Positions 53,667 to 61,088 of a stretch of DNA of 64,000 nt are shown piece by piece. Under the pieces are notes generated by a model that saw nothing but the letters and a program-made list of their open reading frames with translations, had not been told where the DNA came from and did no database searches. Location of the stretch: assembly GCF_000515315.1 (NCBI RefSeq), contig NZ_KI911562.1, positions 3,644,897 through 3,708,896 of the forward strand. The letters run 5' to 3'. Position 1 is the first letter of the stretch, and each line of letters opens with the position of its first letter. A program made the translations under genes and the position numbers. This DNA is from Asinibacterium sp. OR53. Lineage in GTDB: Bacteria > Bacteroidota > Bacteroidia > Chitinophagales > Chitinophagaceae.

Positions 53667-54011
53667 TTAATTTTTAGAATCTACGATTAATGTTACATGA
53701 TTGCTGCGCTTACGAACACGGTAGCCACGGCCCTGAGGTGCCGGACGCATGCGTTTCAAAACACGGCCGCCATCTACGAAAACGGTTTTTACTACCAGTC
53801 CGCTGTCTGCCGCACTGGCACCATTGTTCTTCTGCTCCCAGTTGCTGATGGCGCTCTTCAGCAGTTTCGCCAACGGCACTGCATTGTGCTGCGGGTGATG
53901 CTCCAGGATAGCCAATGCCTTCTCCACTTCCATTCCACGGATCACATCGGCCAGCAAGCGCATCTTGCGCGGTCCTGTTGGATAATTGTTCAGTTTAGCT
54001 ACTGCTTCCAT
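53667..54011 (-). CDS. rplV: 50S ribosomal protein L22
   Basis: Tunnel-lining protein of 114 residues. [20 protein letters not shown] at the start and the beta-hairpin that reaches the tunnel constriction in [20 protein letters not shown], the site of macrolide-resistance changes in other bacteria; nothing unusual is seen there. Starts 54 bases after rpsS. Confidence 0.97.
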   Translation of the reverse strand: MEAVAKLNNYPTGPRKMRLLADVIRGMEVEKALAILEHHPQHNAVPLAKLLKSAISNWEQKNNGASAADSGLVVKTVFVDGGRVLKRMRPAPQGRGYRVRKRSNHVTLIVDSKN

Positions 54012-54065
54012 TTTATTCTTTAGTTTGGAGTCAGGGGTTTCACTTTCGCTACACCCTTAACTGTT

Positions 54066-54335
54066 TTATTTTTTAGTTCCTGCGTGTCCTTTGAAGTTAC
54101 GGGTAGGGGCGAATTCACCTAATTTGTGTCCCACCATAAATTCTGTTACATACACCGGGATGAACTTGTTTCCATTGTGCACAGCGAATGTGTGTCCAAC
54201 GAAATCAGGTGAAATGGTGCTGCGACGGCTCCAGGTTTTGATTACACCTTTCTTGGCTTTGCCATCATTCATAGCTACCACTTTGCCTTCCAGGCTGGCG
54301 GCTATATAAGGACCTTTTTTAATCGAACGACCCAT
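54066..54335 (-). CDS. rpsS: 30S ribosomal protein S19
   Basis: Head protein of 89 residues that binds with S13: [40 protein letters not shown] and the signature [20 protein letters not shown]. Standard position between rplB and rplV. Confidence 0.97.
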   Translation of the reverse strand: MGRSIKKGPYIAASLEGKVVAMNDGKAKKGVIKTWSRRSTISPDFVGHTFAVHNGNKFIPVYVTEFMVGHKLGEFAPTRNFKGHAGTKK

Positions 54336-54386
54336 AATTGTTTTTGTTTACTGGTCTATTAGTTTATTGATTGATCAGCTTCGTAA

Positions 54387-55226
54387 TTACTTAGCTAATT
54401 TTTTCCCGTCTCTGCGCTGGATGATCAGCTTATCGCTGCCTTTTCCTTTGGTGCGCGTTTTCTCTCCTTTTGCATACTTACCTGTTCTGCTGCGCGGGTG
54501 ACCTCCGGAAGCCCTTCCTTCACCACCACCCATCGGGTGATCTACAGGGTTCATGGCCACACCACGTACACGCGGACGAACACCTTTCCAACGGTTCTTA
54601 CCCGCTTTACCGGCAGTTTCCAGGTTATGGTCGCTGTTAGAAACCACCCCTACGGTAGCATAACAGTTGATCAATACTTTTCTCAACTCACCGGAAGGCA
54701 TTTTCAATACAGCGTATTTTTCTTCCTTGTTCGCCAGCTGTGCTGAAGAGCCTGCGCTCCTTACCAGCTTACCACCCTGACCCGGCTGCAACTCAATGTT
54801 GTGGATCATGGTACCCAGCGGCATGTTTTTCATCAGCAGTGCGTTACCGATCTCGGGAGCTGCTTCGTCGCCGGAGATCACGGTAGCACCTACCTGCAAG
54901 CCCTGGGGAGCGATGATGTACCTTTTCTCGCCATCTGCATATTGCAACAAAGCGATGAAAGCAGTACGGTTCGGATCGTATTCAATGGTTGCTACGGTAG
55001 CAGCAACATCTTTTTTATCCCTTTTGAAATCAACGATACGGTAGTGATGTTTGTGTCCACCACCTTTGTAACGCATAGAACGACGGCCTTGCACATTGCG
55101 ACCGGCAGTGCTTTTCTGAGGCTCCAACAGGCTCTTTTCGGGCTTGTCGGTAGTGAGTTCAGCATAGGCATTACCAATTCTCCAGCGTGTTCCGGCGGTC
55201 ATTGGTTTGTACTTCTTCAGTGCCAT
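54387..55226 (-). CDS. rplB: 50S ribosomal protein L2
   Basis: Core protein near the peptidyl transferase centre, 279 residues. It begins [20 protein letters not shown]. The essential His is in [20 protein letters not shown]; most homologues read DHPHGGGEG, so the second His is Met here, which does occur elsewhere. The basic extension [20 protein letters not shown] follows. In order between rplW and rpsS. Confidence 0.97.
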   Translation of the reverse strand: MALKKYKPMTAGTRWRIGNAYAELTTDKPEKSLLEPQKSTAGRNVQGRRSMRYKGGGHKHHYRIVDFKRDKKDVAATVATIEYDPNRTAFIALLQYADGEKRYIIAPQGLQVGATVISGDEAAPEIGNALLMKNMPLGTMIHNIELQPGQGGKLVRSAGSSAQLANKEEKYAVLKMPSGELRKVLINCYATVGVVSNSDHNLETAGKAGKNRWKGVRPRVRGVAMNPVDHPMGGGEGRASGGHPRSRTGKYAKGEKTRTKGKGSDKLIIQRRDGKKLAK

Positions 55227-55271
55227 TTTTCTTCTTTTTTAATGCGGATTTTTCAGCTCCGCTGCTATAAT

Positions 55272-55571
55272 TTAAATGTTTGCGTACAGGTCTATTGTCT
55301 CTCCTTCTGCTACAGTTACCAGCGCTTTCTTATAAGCCTGTTTCATTCCCTGGATAAAACCTGCTTTTGTATAGCGGGTTTTGTTTTTGCCAGGTACTAC
55401 TGCAGTGTTCACATCTATCACCGTTACACCATAAAACGATTCGATCGCTTTTTTGATCTCCAGTTTGTTGGCCTTGCGATTTACTTTGAAAGCATACCTT
55501 CTCAGTTTTTCCTGCTGGGCATTGGCTTTCTCGGTCAGGATCGGCTTGATTAAAATTTCATTCTGTTTCAT
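55272..55571 (-). CDS. rplW: 50S ribosomal protein L23
   Basis: Exit-tunnel protein that docks trigger factor and SRP, 99 residues: ILIKPILTEKANAQQEKLRR, YAFKVNRKANKLEIKKAIES, FYGVTVIDVNTAVVPGKNKT. Standard place between rplD and rplB. Confidence 0.96.
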   Translation of the reverse strand: MKQNEILIKPILTEKANAQQEKLRRYAFKVNRKANKLEIKKAIESFYGVTVIDVNTAVVPGKNKTRYTKAGFIQGMKQAYKKALVTVAEGETIDLYANI

Positions 55572-55597
55572 ATATCTTAAGTTGAAACGTTCTTAAA

Positions 55598-56236
55598 TTA
55601 AGCTACGGTCTCGGCTTCGTTCTCAGCAAAGATCTTGGCAGTGTTTTCTGTAAGTACCAGTACATCTGCATTCATGATCTCGTAAGTGTTGATGTCTGAC
55701 AACAGGGTGCTGTCGAGATTGGGCACGTTACGGGTGCTGAGATACAGGTTGTCGTTGTACTCGGGCAATATCACCAGTGTTTTCTTATCGGCTACCTTCA
55801 GGTTCTTCATCACTTCTACCACTTGCTTGGTCCTGGGCGCTTCGAGCTGGATATCTTCCACGATCACAATCGCATTTTCTTTTGCCTTATGGCTCAGTGC
55901 AGAGATCTTGGCCAGGTCTTTCACCTTACGGTTCAGTTTGAAATCGTAAGCATGAGGCTTGGGTCCGAAGATGGTACCACCACCCTTGTACAAAGGGTTG
56001 CGGATATTACCCTTACGGGAGCCGCCGGTACCTTTTTGCTTGTGCAGCTTGCGGCTGGCACCCTGCACTTCGGCACGGGTTTTCACTTTGTGTGTACCCT
56101 GACGGCCTGCAGCCAGGTATTGTTTTACAGCCAGGTAGATCACATGATCGTTTGGCTCGATACCGAAAATCTCAGCCGGTAATTCTACCGTTCTGCCGGT
56201 TTTCTGTCCTTTTATATTTAATACATCTACTTGCAT
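55598..56236 (-). CDS. rplD: 50S ribosomal protein L4
   Basis: Tunnel and assembly protein of 212 residues from ATG 56236 (another ATG lies two codons earlier). The tunnel loop is in TRAEVQGASRKLHKQKGTGG and SRKGNIRNPLYKGGGTIFGP. In E. coli L4 represses the S10 operon through its leader; the leader before rpsJ here is only about 24 bases, too short for that mechanism, so regulation must differ. Confidence 0.96.
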   Translation of the reverse strand: MQVDVLNIKGQKTGRTVELPAEIFGIEPNDHVIYLAVKQYLAAGRQGTHKVKTRAEVQGASRKLHKQKGTGGSRKGNIRNPLYKGGGTIFGPKPHAYDFKLNRKVKDLAKISALSHKAKENAIVIVEDIQLEAPRTKQVVEVMKNLKVADKKTLVILPEYNDNLYLSTRNVPNLDSTLLSDINTYEIMNADVLVLTENTAKIFAENEAETVA

Positions 56237-56258
56237 GATCATTCTTGTTAAAGTGTGA

Positions 56259-56876
56259 TTACTTCTGGATTAAAACGATGGAACCGTTATGGCCAGGAAC
56301 CGATCCGCTGATCAGGATATAATTCTTTTCAGGGAAGATCTTTACCACTTTCAGGCCTTTCATTTTCACCCTGTCGCCACCCATGCGGCCGGCCATCCTC
56401 ATTCCCTTGAATACGCGAGAAGGATAAGATGAACCACCGATAGATCCGGGAGCGCGCTGGCGGTCGTGCTGACCGTGAGATCCTTCACCCACACCAGAGA
56501 ATCCATGGCGCTTAACCACACCCTGGAAACCTTTACCCTTGGTGGTGCCCACTACTTCAACCGTTTCGCCTTCGGCAAAAATGTCTACGGTGATGGCTTC
56601 ACCCAATACTTTTTCTATGGAATAATTGCGGAATTCTTTTACGAATTTCTTAGGAGCGGTCTGAGCTTTAGAGAAGTGGTTGATCTCAGCCTGGTTGGAA
56701 TGTTTCTCCTTTTTGTCGCCAAATGCCAGCTGTAATGCTGTATAGCCGTCAGACTCAGCGGTCTTGACTTGTGTTACGGTACATGGACCAGCTTCGATGA
56801 TGGTGCAGGCTGTCTGCTTTCCATCAGCGGCAAAGATGCTGGTCATCCCGATCTTTTTACCAATAATACCTTTCAT
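56259..56876 (-). CDS. rplC: 50S ribosomal protein L3
   Basis: Assembly-initiating protein reaching the peptidyl transferase centre; 205 residues from ATG 56876 ([20 protein letters not shown]; the frame is open from 56900). The signature [20 protein letters not shown] is followed by the tip loop [21 protein letters not shown] 225-base gap with a hairpin separates it from rpsJ, far longer than usual in this operon. Confidence 0.97.
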   Translation of the reverse strand: MKGIIGKKIGMTSIFAADGKQTACTIIEAGPCTVTQVKTAESDGYTALQLAFGDKKEKHSNQAEINHFSKAQTAPKKFVKEFRNYSIEKVLGEAITVDIFAEGETVEVVGTTKGKGFQGVVKRHGFSGVGEGSHGQHDRQRAPGSIGGSSYPSRVFKGMRMAGRMGGDRVKMKGLKVVKIFPEKNYILISGSVPGHNGSIVLIQK

Positions 56877-56967
56877 CGTTTTGCGGTTTATGCCCCGCAA
56901 GGTTATGAGGACATCCCACCGATGAAGCGGGATTCAATCCTTGTTTCTGCCGACCTTTTCCCTTGTT

Positions 56968-56988
56968 TTCCCGAACCTGGTTCGGGAA
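56968..56988. repeat. palindrome in the rpsJ-rplC gap
   Basis: TTCCCGAAC (56968-56976) and GTTCGGGAA (56980-56988) form a 9-bp stem around a 3-base loop, followed by AAGAGGAA, the same 8-mer that lies right of the cores at 47757 and 51729. No T-tract follows on the minus strand. The rest of the gap 56903-57101 holds no gene and no clear -7 box. Confidence 0.8.
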
Positions 56989-57101
56989 GAGGAAGTACCG
57001 GAAGCAAACAAACCTCGAAGGGCCTGTTTATATGTAATTTATTTTGATCAGAGCTGCTTTCTCCCGTTATGCAGGATTGGCAGGTGATTATGTTCAAGAA
57101 C

Positions 57102-57407
57102 TTATGCTTTAATCTCTACCTCAACACCAGAAGGCAGGTCCAGTTTGCTCAGCGCATCTACCGTCCTGGAAGAGGAAGTGTAGATATCCAGTAAACGCTT
57201 GTGCGTAGCCAGTTGGAACTGCTCACGGCTCTTCTTGTTTACGTGGGGTGAACGGAGAACAGTGAAAATCCTTTTGTGTGTGGGCAAAGGAATTGGACCT
57301 GTTACTACGGCACCTGTGCTGCGTACTGTTTTTACGATCTTCTCGGCAGATTTATCTACCAGGTTGTGATCGTAAGACTGCAATTTGATTCTGATTCGTT
57401 GAGACAT
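57102..57407 (-). CDS. rpsJ: 30S ribosomal protein S10
   Basis: Head protein and NusE transcription antitermination factor, 101 residues from ATG 57407 ([20 protein letters not shown]; the frame is open from 57440). The signature is [20 protein letters not shown]. First gene of the S10-spc operon, with its own perfect promoter and a terminator upstream that ends fusA transcription. Confidence 0.97.
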   Translation of the reverse strand: MSQRIRIKLQSYDHNLVDKSAEKIVKTVRSTGAVVTGPIPLPTHKRIFTVLRSPHVNKKSREQFQLATHKRLLDIYTSSSRTVDALSKLDLPSGVEVEIKA

Positions 57408-57437
57408 AGTCGAAACCCAATTTTCGTATTGGGGTTG

Positions 57438-57468
57438 CAAAGGTATGGAGTTGGTACTGAATGGGCAA
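57438..57468 (-). promoter_or_regulatory. promoter of the S10-spc operon
   Basis: On the minus strand TTG (57468-57466), a 20-base spacer and a perfect TACCTTTG (57445-57438) form a canonical Bacteroidota promoter 31 bases before the rpsJ ATG. The short leader contains a small inverted repeat (CCCAAT 57416-57421 and ATTGGG 57428-57433). Confidence 0.85.
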
Positions 57469-57504
57469 GAAATTTCAAAAGAATTTTTCGTTTCTGCCCC
57501 ATTT

Positions 57505-57538
57505 TATACAAAAGCCCCGTTCGATCCGAACGGGGCTT
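57505..57538 (-). terminator. rho-independent terminator of fusA
   Basis: On the minus strand AAGCCCCGTTCG (57538-57527), loop GAT and CGAACGGGGCTT (57523-57512) form a 12-bp stem followed by TTGTATAAAA. It lies 27 bases after the fusA stop. The T-tract is short, but the stem is very strong. Confidence 0.85.
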
Positions 57539-57564
57539 GCTTATTTTCCGGGCCTGTTGGCCGA

Positions 57565-59715
57565 TTAATCTTCAATTTTCACTTTACCCTTGCTCTTCGC
57601 GATCACTTCTTCAGCGATGTTGTTCGGAGCAGGTGAATAGTGGCTGAACTCCATGGTAGAGGTAGCGCGGCCGGATGACAGTGAGCGGAGCTGGGTTACA
57701 TAACCGAACATTTCGCTCAGGGGCACTTTGGCCTTGATCACCTGCAGGTTGGCACGGCTGTCCATACCTTCCAGCATACCGCGGCGGCGGTTCAGGTCAC
57801 CTGTTACGTCTCCCATGTACTGATCGGGCGTCAACACTTCTACTTTCATGATGGGCTCGAGCAGTGTGGGCTTGGCTTTACGGCCTGCTTCACGGAAACC
57901 TGCACGGGCGCACAATTCGAAGCTCATGGCATCAGAGTCCACATCGTGGTAGCTTCCGTCGAATACCCTCACTTTCATGTTGTTTACAGGGTAGCCTGCC
58001 AGTACACCGGTGCTCATGGCTGTTTCAAAGCCTTTGGTGATGGCCGGAACGAATTCTTTGGGGATAGATCCACCGAAGAGGTCGTTTACGAACTGGAAAT
58101 GCTTGCCTTCGTTCTCCTTCATCCACTCTTCATCGGCTGGTCCGATTGAGAACTGGATATCGGCGAACTTACCACGTCCGCCCGACTGCTTCTTCAGCAC
58201 TTCACGGTGTTCGATCGTGTTTCCGAATGCTTCTTTATAAGCTACCTGGGGTGCACCCTGGTTCACTTCTACTTTGAATTCGCGGCGCATACGGTCGATG
58301 ATGATCTCCAGGTGCAGCTCTCCCATTCCACGGAGGATGGTCTGACCGGTATCTTCATCGGTATTCACACGCAGGGTGGGATCTTCTTCCACCAGTTTGG
58401 CAATGGCCATACCCATTTTGTCTACGTCGGCCTGGGTTTTAGGTTCTACCGCGATGGCAATTACCGGCTCGGGGATGAACATGTTTTCCAGGGTGATGGG
58501 ATGGTCTTCATCGCAAAGGGTATCTCCGGTTTTGATCTCTTTGAAACCTACTGCCGCAGCGATATCTCCCGCCTCGATGAAATCGATGGGGTTCTGCTTG
58601 TTGGCAAACATTTTCATGATGCGGCTGATACGCTCTTTCTTTCCGCTGCGCACGTTCAACACATAAGAACCTGCATCGAGGTGTCCGCTGTAACAACGGA
58701 AGAAGGCCAGACGTCCTACAAAAGGATCGGTCATGATCTTGAAAGCCAGGGCCGCGAAGGGCTCTTTCGGATCGGCTTTACGGGTGATATGCTCACCTGT
58801 ATCGGGGTCTGTACCTACGGTATCTTCGATATCTACAGGTGAAGGCAGGTAGCGGCAAACGGCATCCAGTGCTGTTTGTACGCCTTTATTTTTGAAAGAA
58901 GAACCGCACATCATGGGAACAATGCTCAGGTCGATCGTTGCTTTACGGATCGCTTCGTGCATTTCCTCTTCTGTGATACTGTTGGGGTCTTCGAAAAATT
59001 TCTCCATCAGTCCTTCATCGTATTCTGCTACCGCTTCTACGAGGTTCTGCCTCCATTCATTGGCTTCTTCGATCATATCTGCCGGAACAGGGATCTCATC
59101 GAAGGTCATGCCTTCTGTTTCCATGTGCCAGATGATACCTTTCATTTTGATCAGGTCCACCACGCCTTTGAAATCGTCTTCAGCGCCAATGGGCAATTGT
59201 AAAGGCACGGCTTTGGCGCCCAGCATTTCCTTCACCTGTTTTACCACGTTCAGGAAGTCGGCACCGGAACGGTCCATTTTGTTAACGAAGCCAATACGGG
59301 GAACTTTGTAACGGTTGGCCTGGCGCCATACGGTTTCTGACTGGGGCTCAACGCCATCCACAGCAGAGAACAGGGCGATCAGACCGTCCAGTACGCGCAT
59401 GGAACGCTCTACCTCTACGGTAAAGTCCACGTGGCCCGGAGTATCGATGATATTGAAATAATATTTTTTGGTTTCTGGAGTGGCTTTACCCAGTACGGTG
59501 GGGAAGTTCCACTGGCAGCTTACGGCCGCAGAAGTAATGGTGATACCTCTTTCTTTTTCCTGCTCCATCCAGTCAGTGGTAGCGGCGCCGTCGTGCACCT
59601 CACCGATCTTGTGGATCATACCGGTGTAGCGCAGGATACGCTCTGTGGTGGTGGTTTTACCGGCATCGATGTGCGCGGCAATACCGAAGTTGCGTTGAAA
59701 TTTCAAGTCAGCCAT
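57565..59715 (-). CDS. fusA: translation elongation factor G
   Basis: GTPase that translocates tRNAs and mRNA and recycles ribosomes. From ATG 59715 it has 716 residues; the frame is open from 59745, but that codon overlaps the -7 box. GTPase motifs: [18 protein letters not shown] (G1), [10 protein letters not shown] (G2), [20 protein letters not shown] (G3) and [11 protein letters not shown] (G4). Domain IV contains [20 protein letters not shown] and domain [18 protein letters not shown]. It is its own transcription unit: promoter directly upstream, terminator downstream, and no rpsL-rpsG before it. Confidence 0.97.
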   Translation of the reverse strand: MADLKFQRNFGIAAHIDAGKTTTTERILRYTGMIHKIGEVHDGAATTDWMEQEKERGITITSAAVSCQWNFPTVLGKATPETKKYYFNIIDTPGHVDFTVEVERSMRVLDGLIALFSAVDGVEPQSETVWRQANRYKVPRIGFVNKMDRSGADFLNVVKQVKEMLGAKAVPLQLPIGAEDDFKGVVDLIKMKGIIWHMETEGMTFDEIPVPADMIEEANEWRQNLVEAVAEYDEGLMEKFFEDPNSITEEEMHEAIRKATIDLSIVPMMCGSSFKNKGVQTALDAVCRYLPSPVDIEDTVGTDPDTGEHITRKADPKEPFAALAFKIMTDPFVGRLAFFRCYSGHLDAGSYVLNVRSGKKERISRIMKMFANKQNPIDFIEAGDIAAAVGFKEIKTGDTLCDEDHPITLENMFIPEPVIAIAVEPKTQADVDKMGMAIAKLVEEDPTLRVNTDEDTGQTILRGMGELHLEIIIDRMRREFKVEVNQGAPQVAYKEAFGNTIEHREVLKKQSGGRGKFADIQFSIGPADEEWMKENEGKHFQFVNDLFGGSIPKEFVPAITKGFETAMSTGVLAGYPVNNMKVRVFDGSYHDVDSDAMSFELCARAGFREAGRKAKPTLLEPIMKVEVLTPDQYMGDVTGDLNRRRGMLEGMDSRANLQVIKAKVPLSEMFGYVTQLRSLSSGRATSTMEFSHYSPAPNNIAEEVIAKSKGKVKIED

Positions 59716-59742
59716 AAAGTGTTTAGTTATTTTTTCGAGCGG

Positions 59743-59771
59743 CAAAGGTAATCATTCCGGCGATTGTACAA
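59743..59771 (-). promoter_or_regulatory. promoter of fusA
   Basis: On the minus strand TTG (59771-59769), an 18-base spacer and a perfect TACCTTTG (59750-59743) form a canonical Bacteroidota promoter, 27 bases before the ATG at 59715. Confidence 0.85.
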
Positions 59772-59889
59772 TGAGGAGGCACCATTAAATTATGGAGTAG
59801 ATATTAAAAATATTAATTGATTGATTAATAATGTGTAAAATATAATAACAAACCTTCCCGCTGAACTGTTTTTTGAGAAGTTGGTCAGC

Positions 59890-60237
59890 ACGGACGCCAC
59901 CAGGCAATTATCTGACCGAAAAAAATAGTATATGGACGCCGTCCGGCAGTTAACGGACCGAAAAAAATAGTGTATTGATGCCGTCAAATAGTTACCGGGC
60001 CGGAAAAAATAGTTATTTGGCCCGGGGAAATAGTGTACGAATGCCGTCAGATAATGACCTGAGGGAAATAAAAAGTACATAAACGCCGCCCGCTCACTAC
60101 CGGGACGAAAACATGAATGTTGGAACCCCTTCCGATCATTACCATGCGGAAAAAAATAGTGCAGGGGCGCCGTCCAATAATTACGGGACGAAGAAAATAG
60201 TGTGCCGGCCCGGATGGTTAGTGTATAAACCCTGTCG
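59890..60237. repeat. degenerate 42-bp tandem repeat array upstream of fusA
   Basis: The gene-free stretch 59772-60240 holds a decayed tandem array. AAATAG-like words occur at 59926, 59968, 60010, 60031, 60157, 60198 and 60219, spaced about 42 or 21 bases, so the unit is 42 bases with a 21-base half-period. A typical unit reads GGACGCCGTCCGGCAGTTAA followed by CGGACCGAAAAAAATAGTGT. GGAC-GCC-GTCC is itself a small palindrome. Because 42 is a multiple of 3, an open frame with 14-residue repeats (59790-60080, minus) arises, but it has no other sign of coding. AT-rich sequence without features lies at 59790-59880. Confidence 0.8.
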
Positions 60238-60240
60238 AAA

Positions 60241-60957
60241 TCACTTTTTCTTCACCGCCAACAGTTCTACCTCTAAAACCAAAGCGCTGTTAGGAGGGAT
60301 AAGGGTAGTCCCTCTATCGCCATATGCCAGGGCGGCAGGAACGAACAATTGCCATTTAGCGCCTTCCGACATCATTTGCAATGCATCGTTCAGGCCGGGG
60401 AAAAAGCTGGAAGCGGTTGCCACTAATGGTTTATTCGTGTGATATGTATCTTCCACCACTGTTCCATCCAGCAGTTTGGCATTCAAATGCATCAAAATAG
60501 TATCTGTGTCTGATGGGTGCTGCCCCTTCCCTGCCTGCAATATCACATAACTGACCCCGTTTGGTAATTTACCAACTCCCGGCCTGTCACGCAGGATGGC
60601 AAACAATTGTTGTTCCTGTTTAACAGATCTTTCTTTTTGCAATATTCTTTGATAGGCCGCAACCGCCGGACCGATCGTAGAATCCGGGACTGCCCGGGGA
60701 TGATTTTGAAACATATCGTTCATTCCTCTCGAAAAAAGAGCTGAGTTATTAATCAGGAAGCCGTTGCTATTGATCCACTGGGCAACAAACGCTCCCAATG
60801 TATATTGCATAGTGTCCGATGCGGTAGTCAATTTTGCGGGGGCAAGGGAATTAGTTGCCTTCGTTGTTTGTTTCTGAGCAAGTCCAGTTGAGAGCAAAAA
60901 AACTCCTGCAATGAATGTTATTGTCTTTCTTTTCAAGCCATTTCTTTTACACCTCAA
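60241..60957 (-). CDS. exported FKBP-type peptidyl-prolyl isomerase
   Basis: A 238-residue foldase with a signal peptide (KRKTITFIAGVFLLSTGLAQ; cleavage near AQKQ). An N-terminal helical dimerisation domain of the FKBP_N type (about 45-125: MQYTLGAFVAQWINSNGF, AAYQRILQKERSVKQEQQ) precedes the FKBP domain (about 135-238). That domain has LLDGTVVEDTYHTNKPLVAT, FFPGLNDALQMMSEGAKWQL, FVPAALAYGDRGTTLIPPNS and LVLEVELLAVKKK. The usual active-site Asp-Phe pattern is altered (VEDTY where many have FDSS). Periplasmic or lipid-free outer-membrane folding helper. Confidence 0.9.
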   Translation of the reverse strand: MRCKRNGLKRKTITFIAGVFLLSTGLAQKQTTKATNSLAPAKLTTASDTMQYTLGAFVAQWINSNGFLINNSALFSRGMNDMFQNHPRAVPDSTIGPAVAAYQRILQKERSVKQEQQLFAILRDRPGVGKLPNGVSYVILQAGKGQHPSDTDTILMHLNAKLLDGTVVEDTYHTNKPLVATASSFFPGLNDALQMMSEGAKWQLFVPAALAYGDRGTTLIPPNSALVLEVELLAVKKK

Positions 60958-61088
60958 ATGTACTTTTTATTGTGAATTGTGTGCCGGCGTAATAAGTAAT
61001 GGAAATACCCCCTCTTTGATAACATCAGAATCAATGGATTAGAGCAATTGGATTTTGTGCTCAAATGAACAAAATGCCAGTTAAAGAT

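Noticed and set aside
59790..60080. Open frame of 96 codons with 14-residue repeats (minus strand)
   Set aside because: The repeat continues as DNA beyond the frame and decays with indels; no promoter, and composition unlike neighbouring genes. A degenerate non-coding array is more likely.
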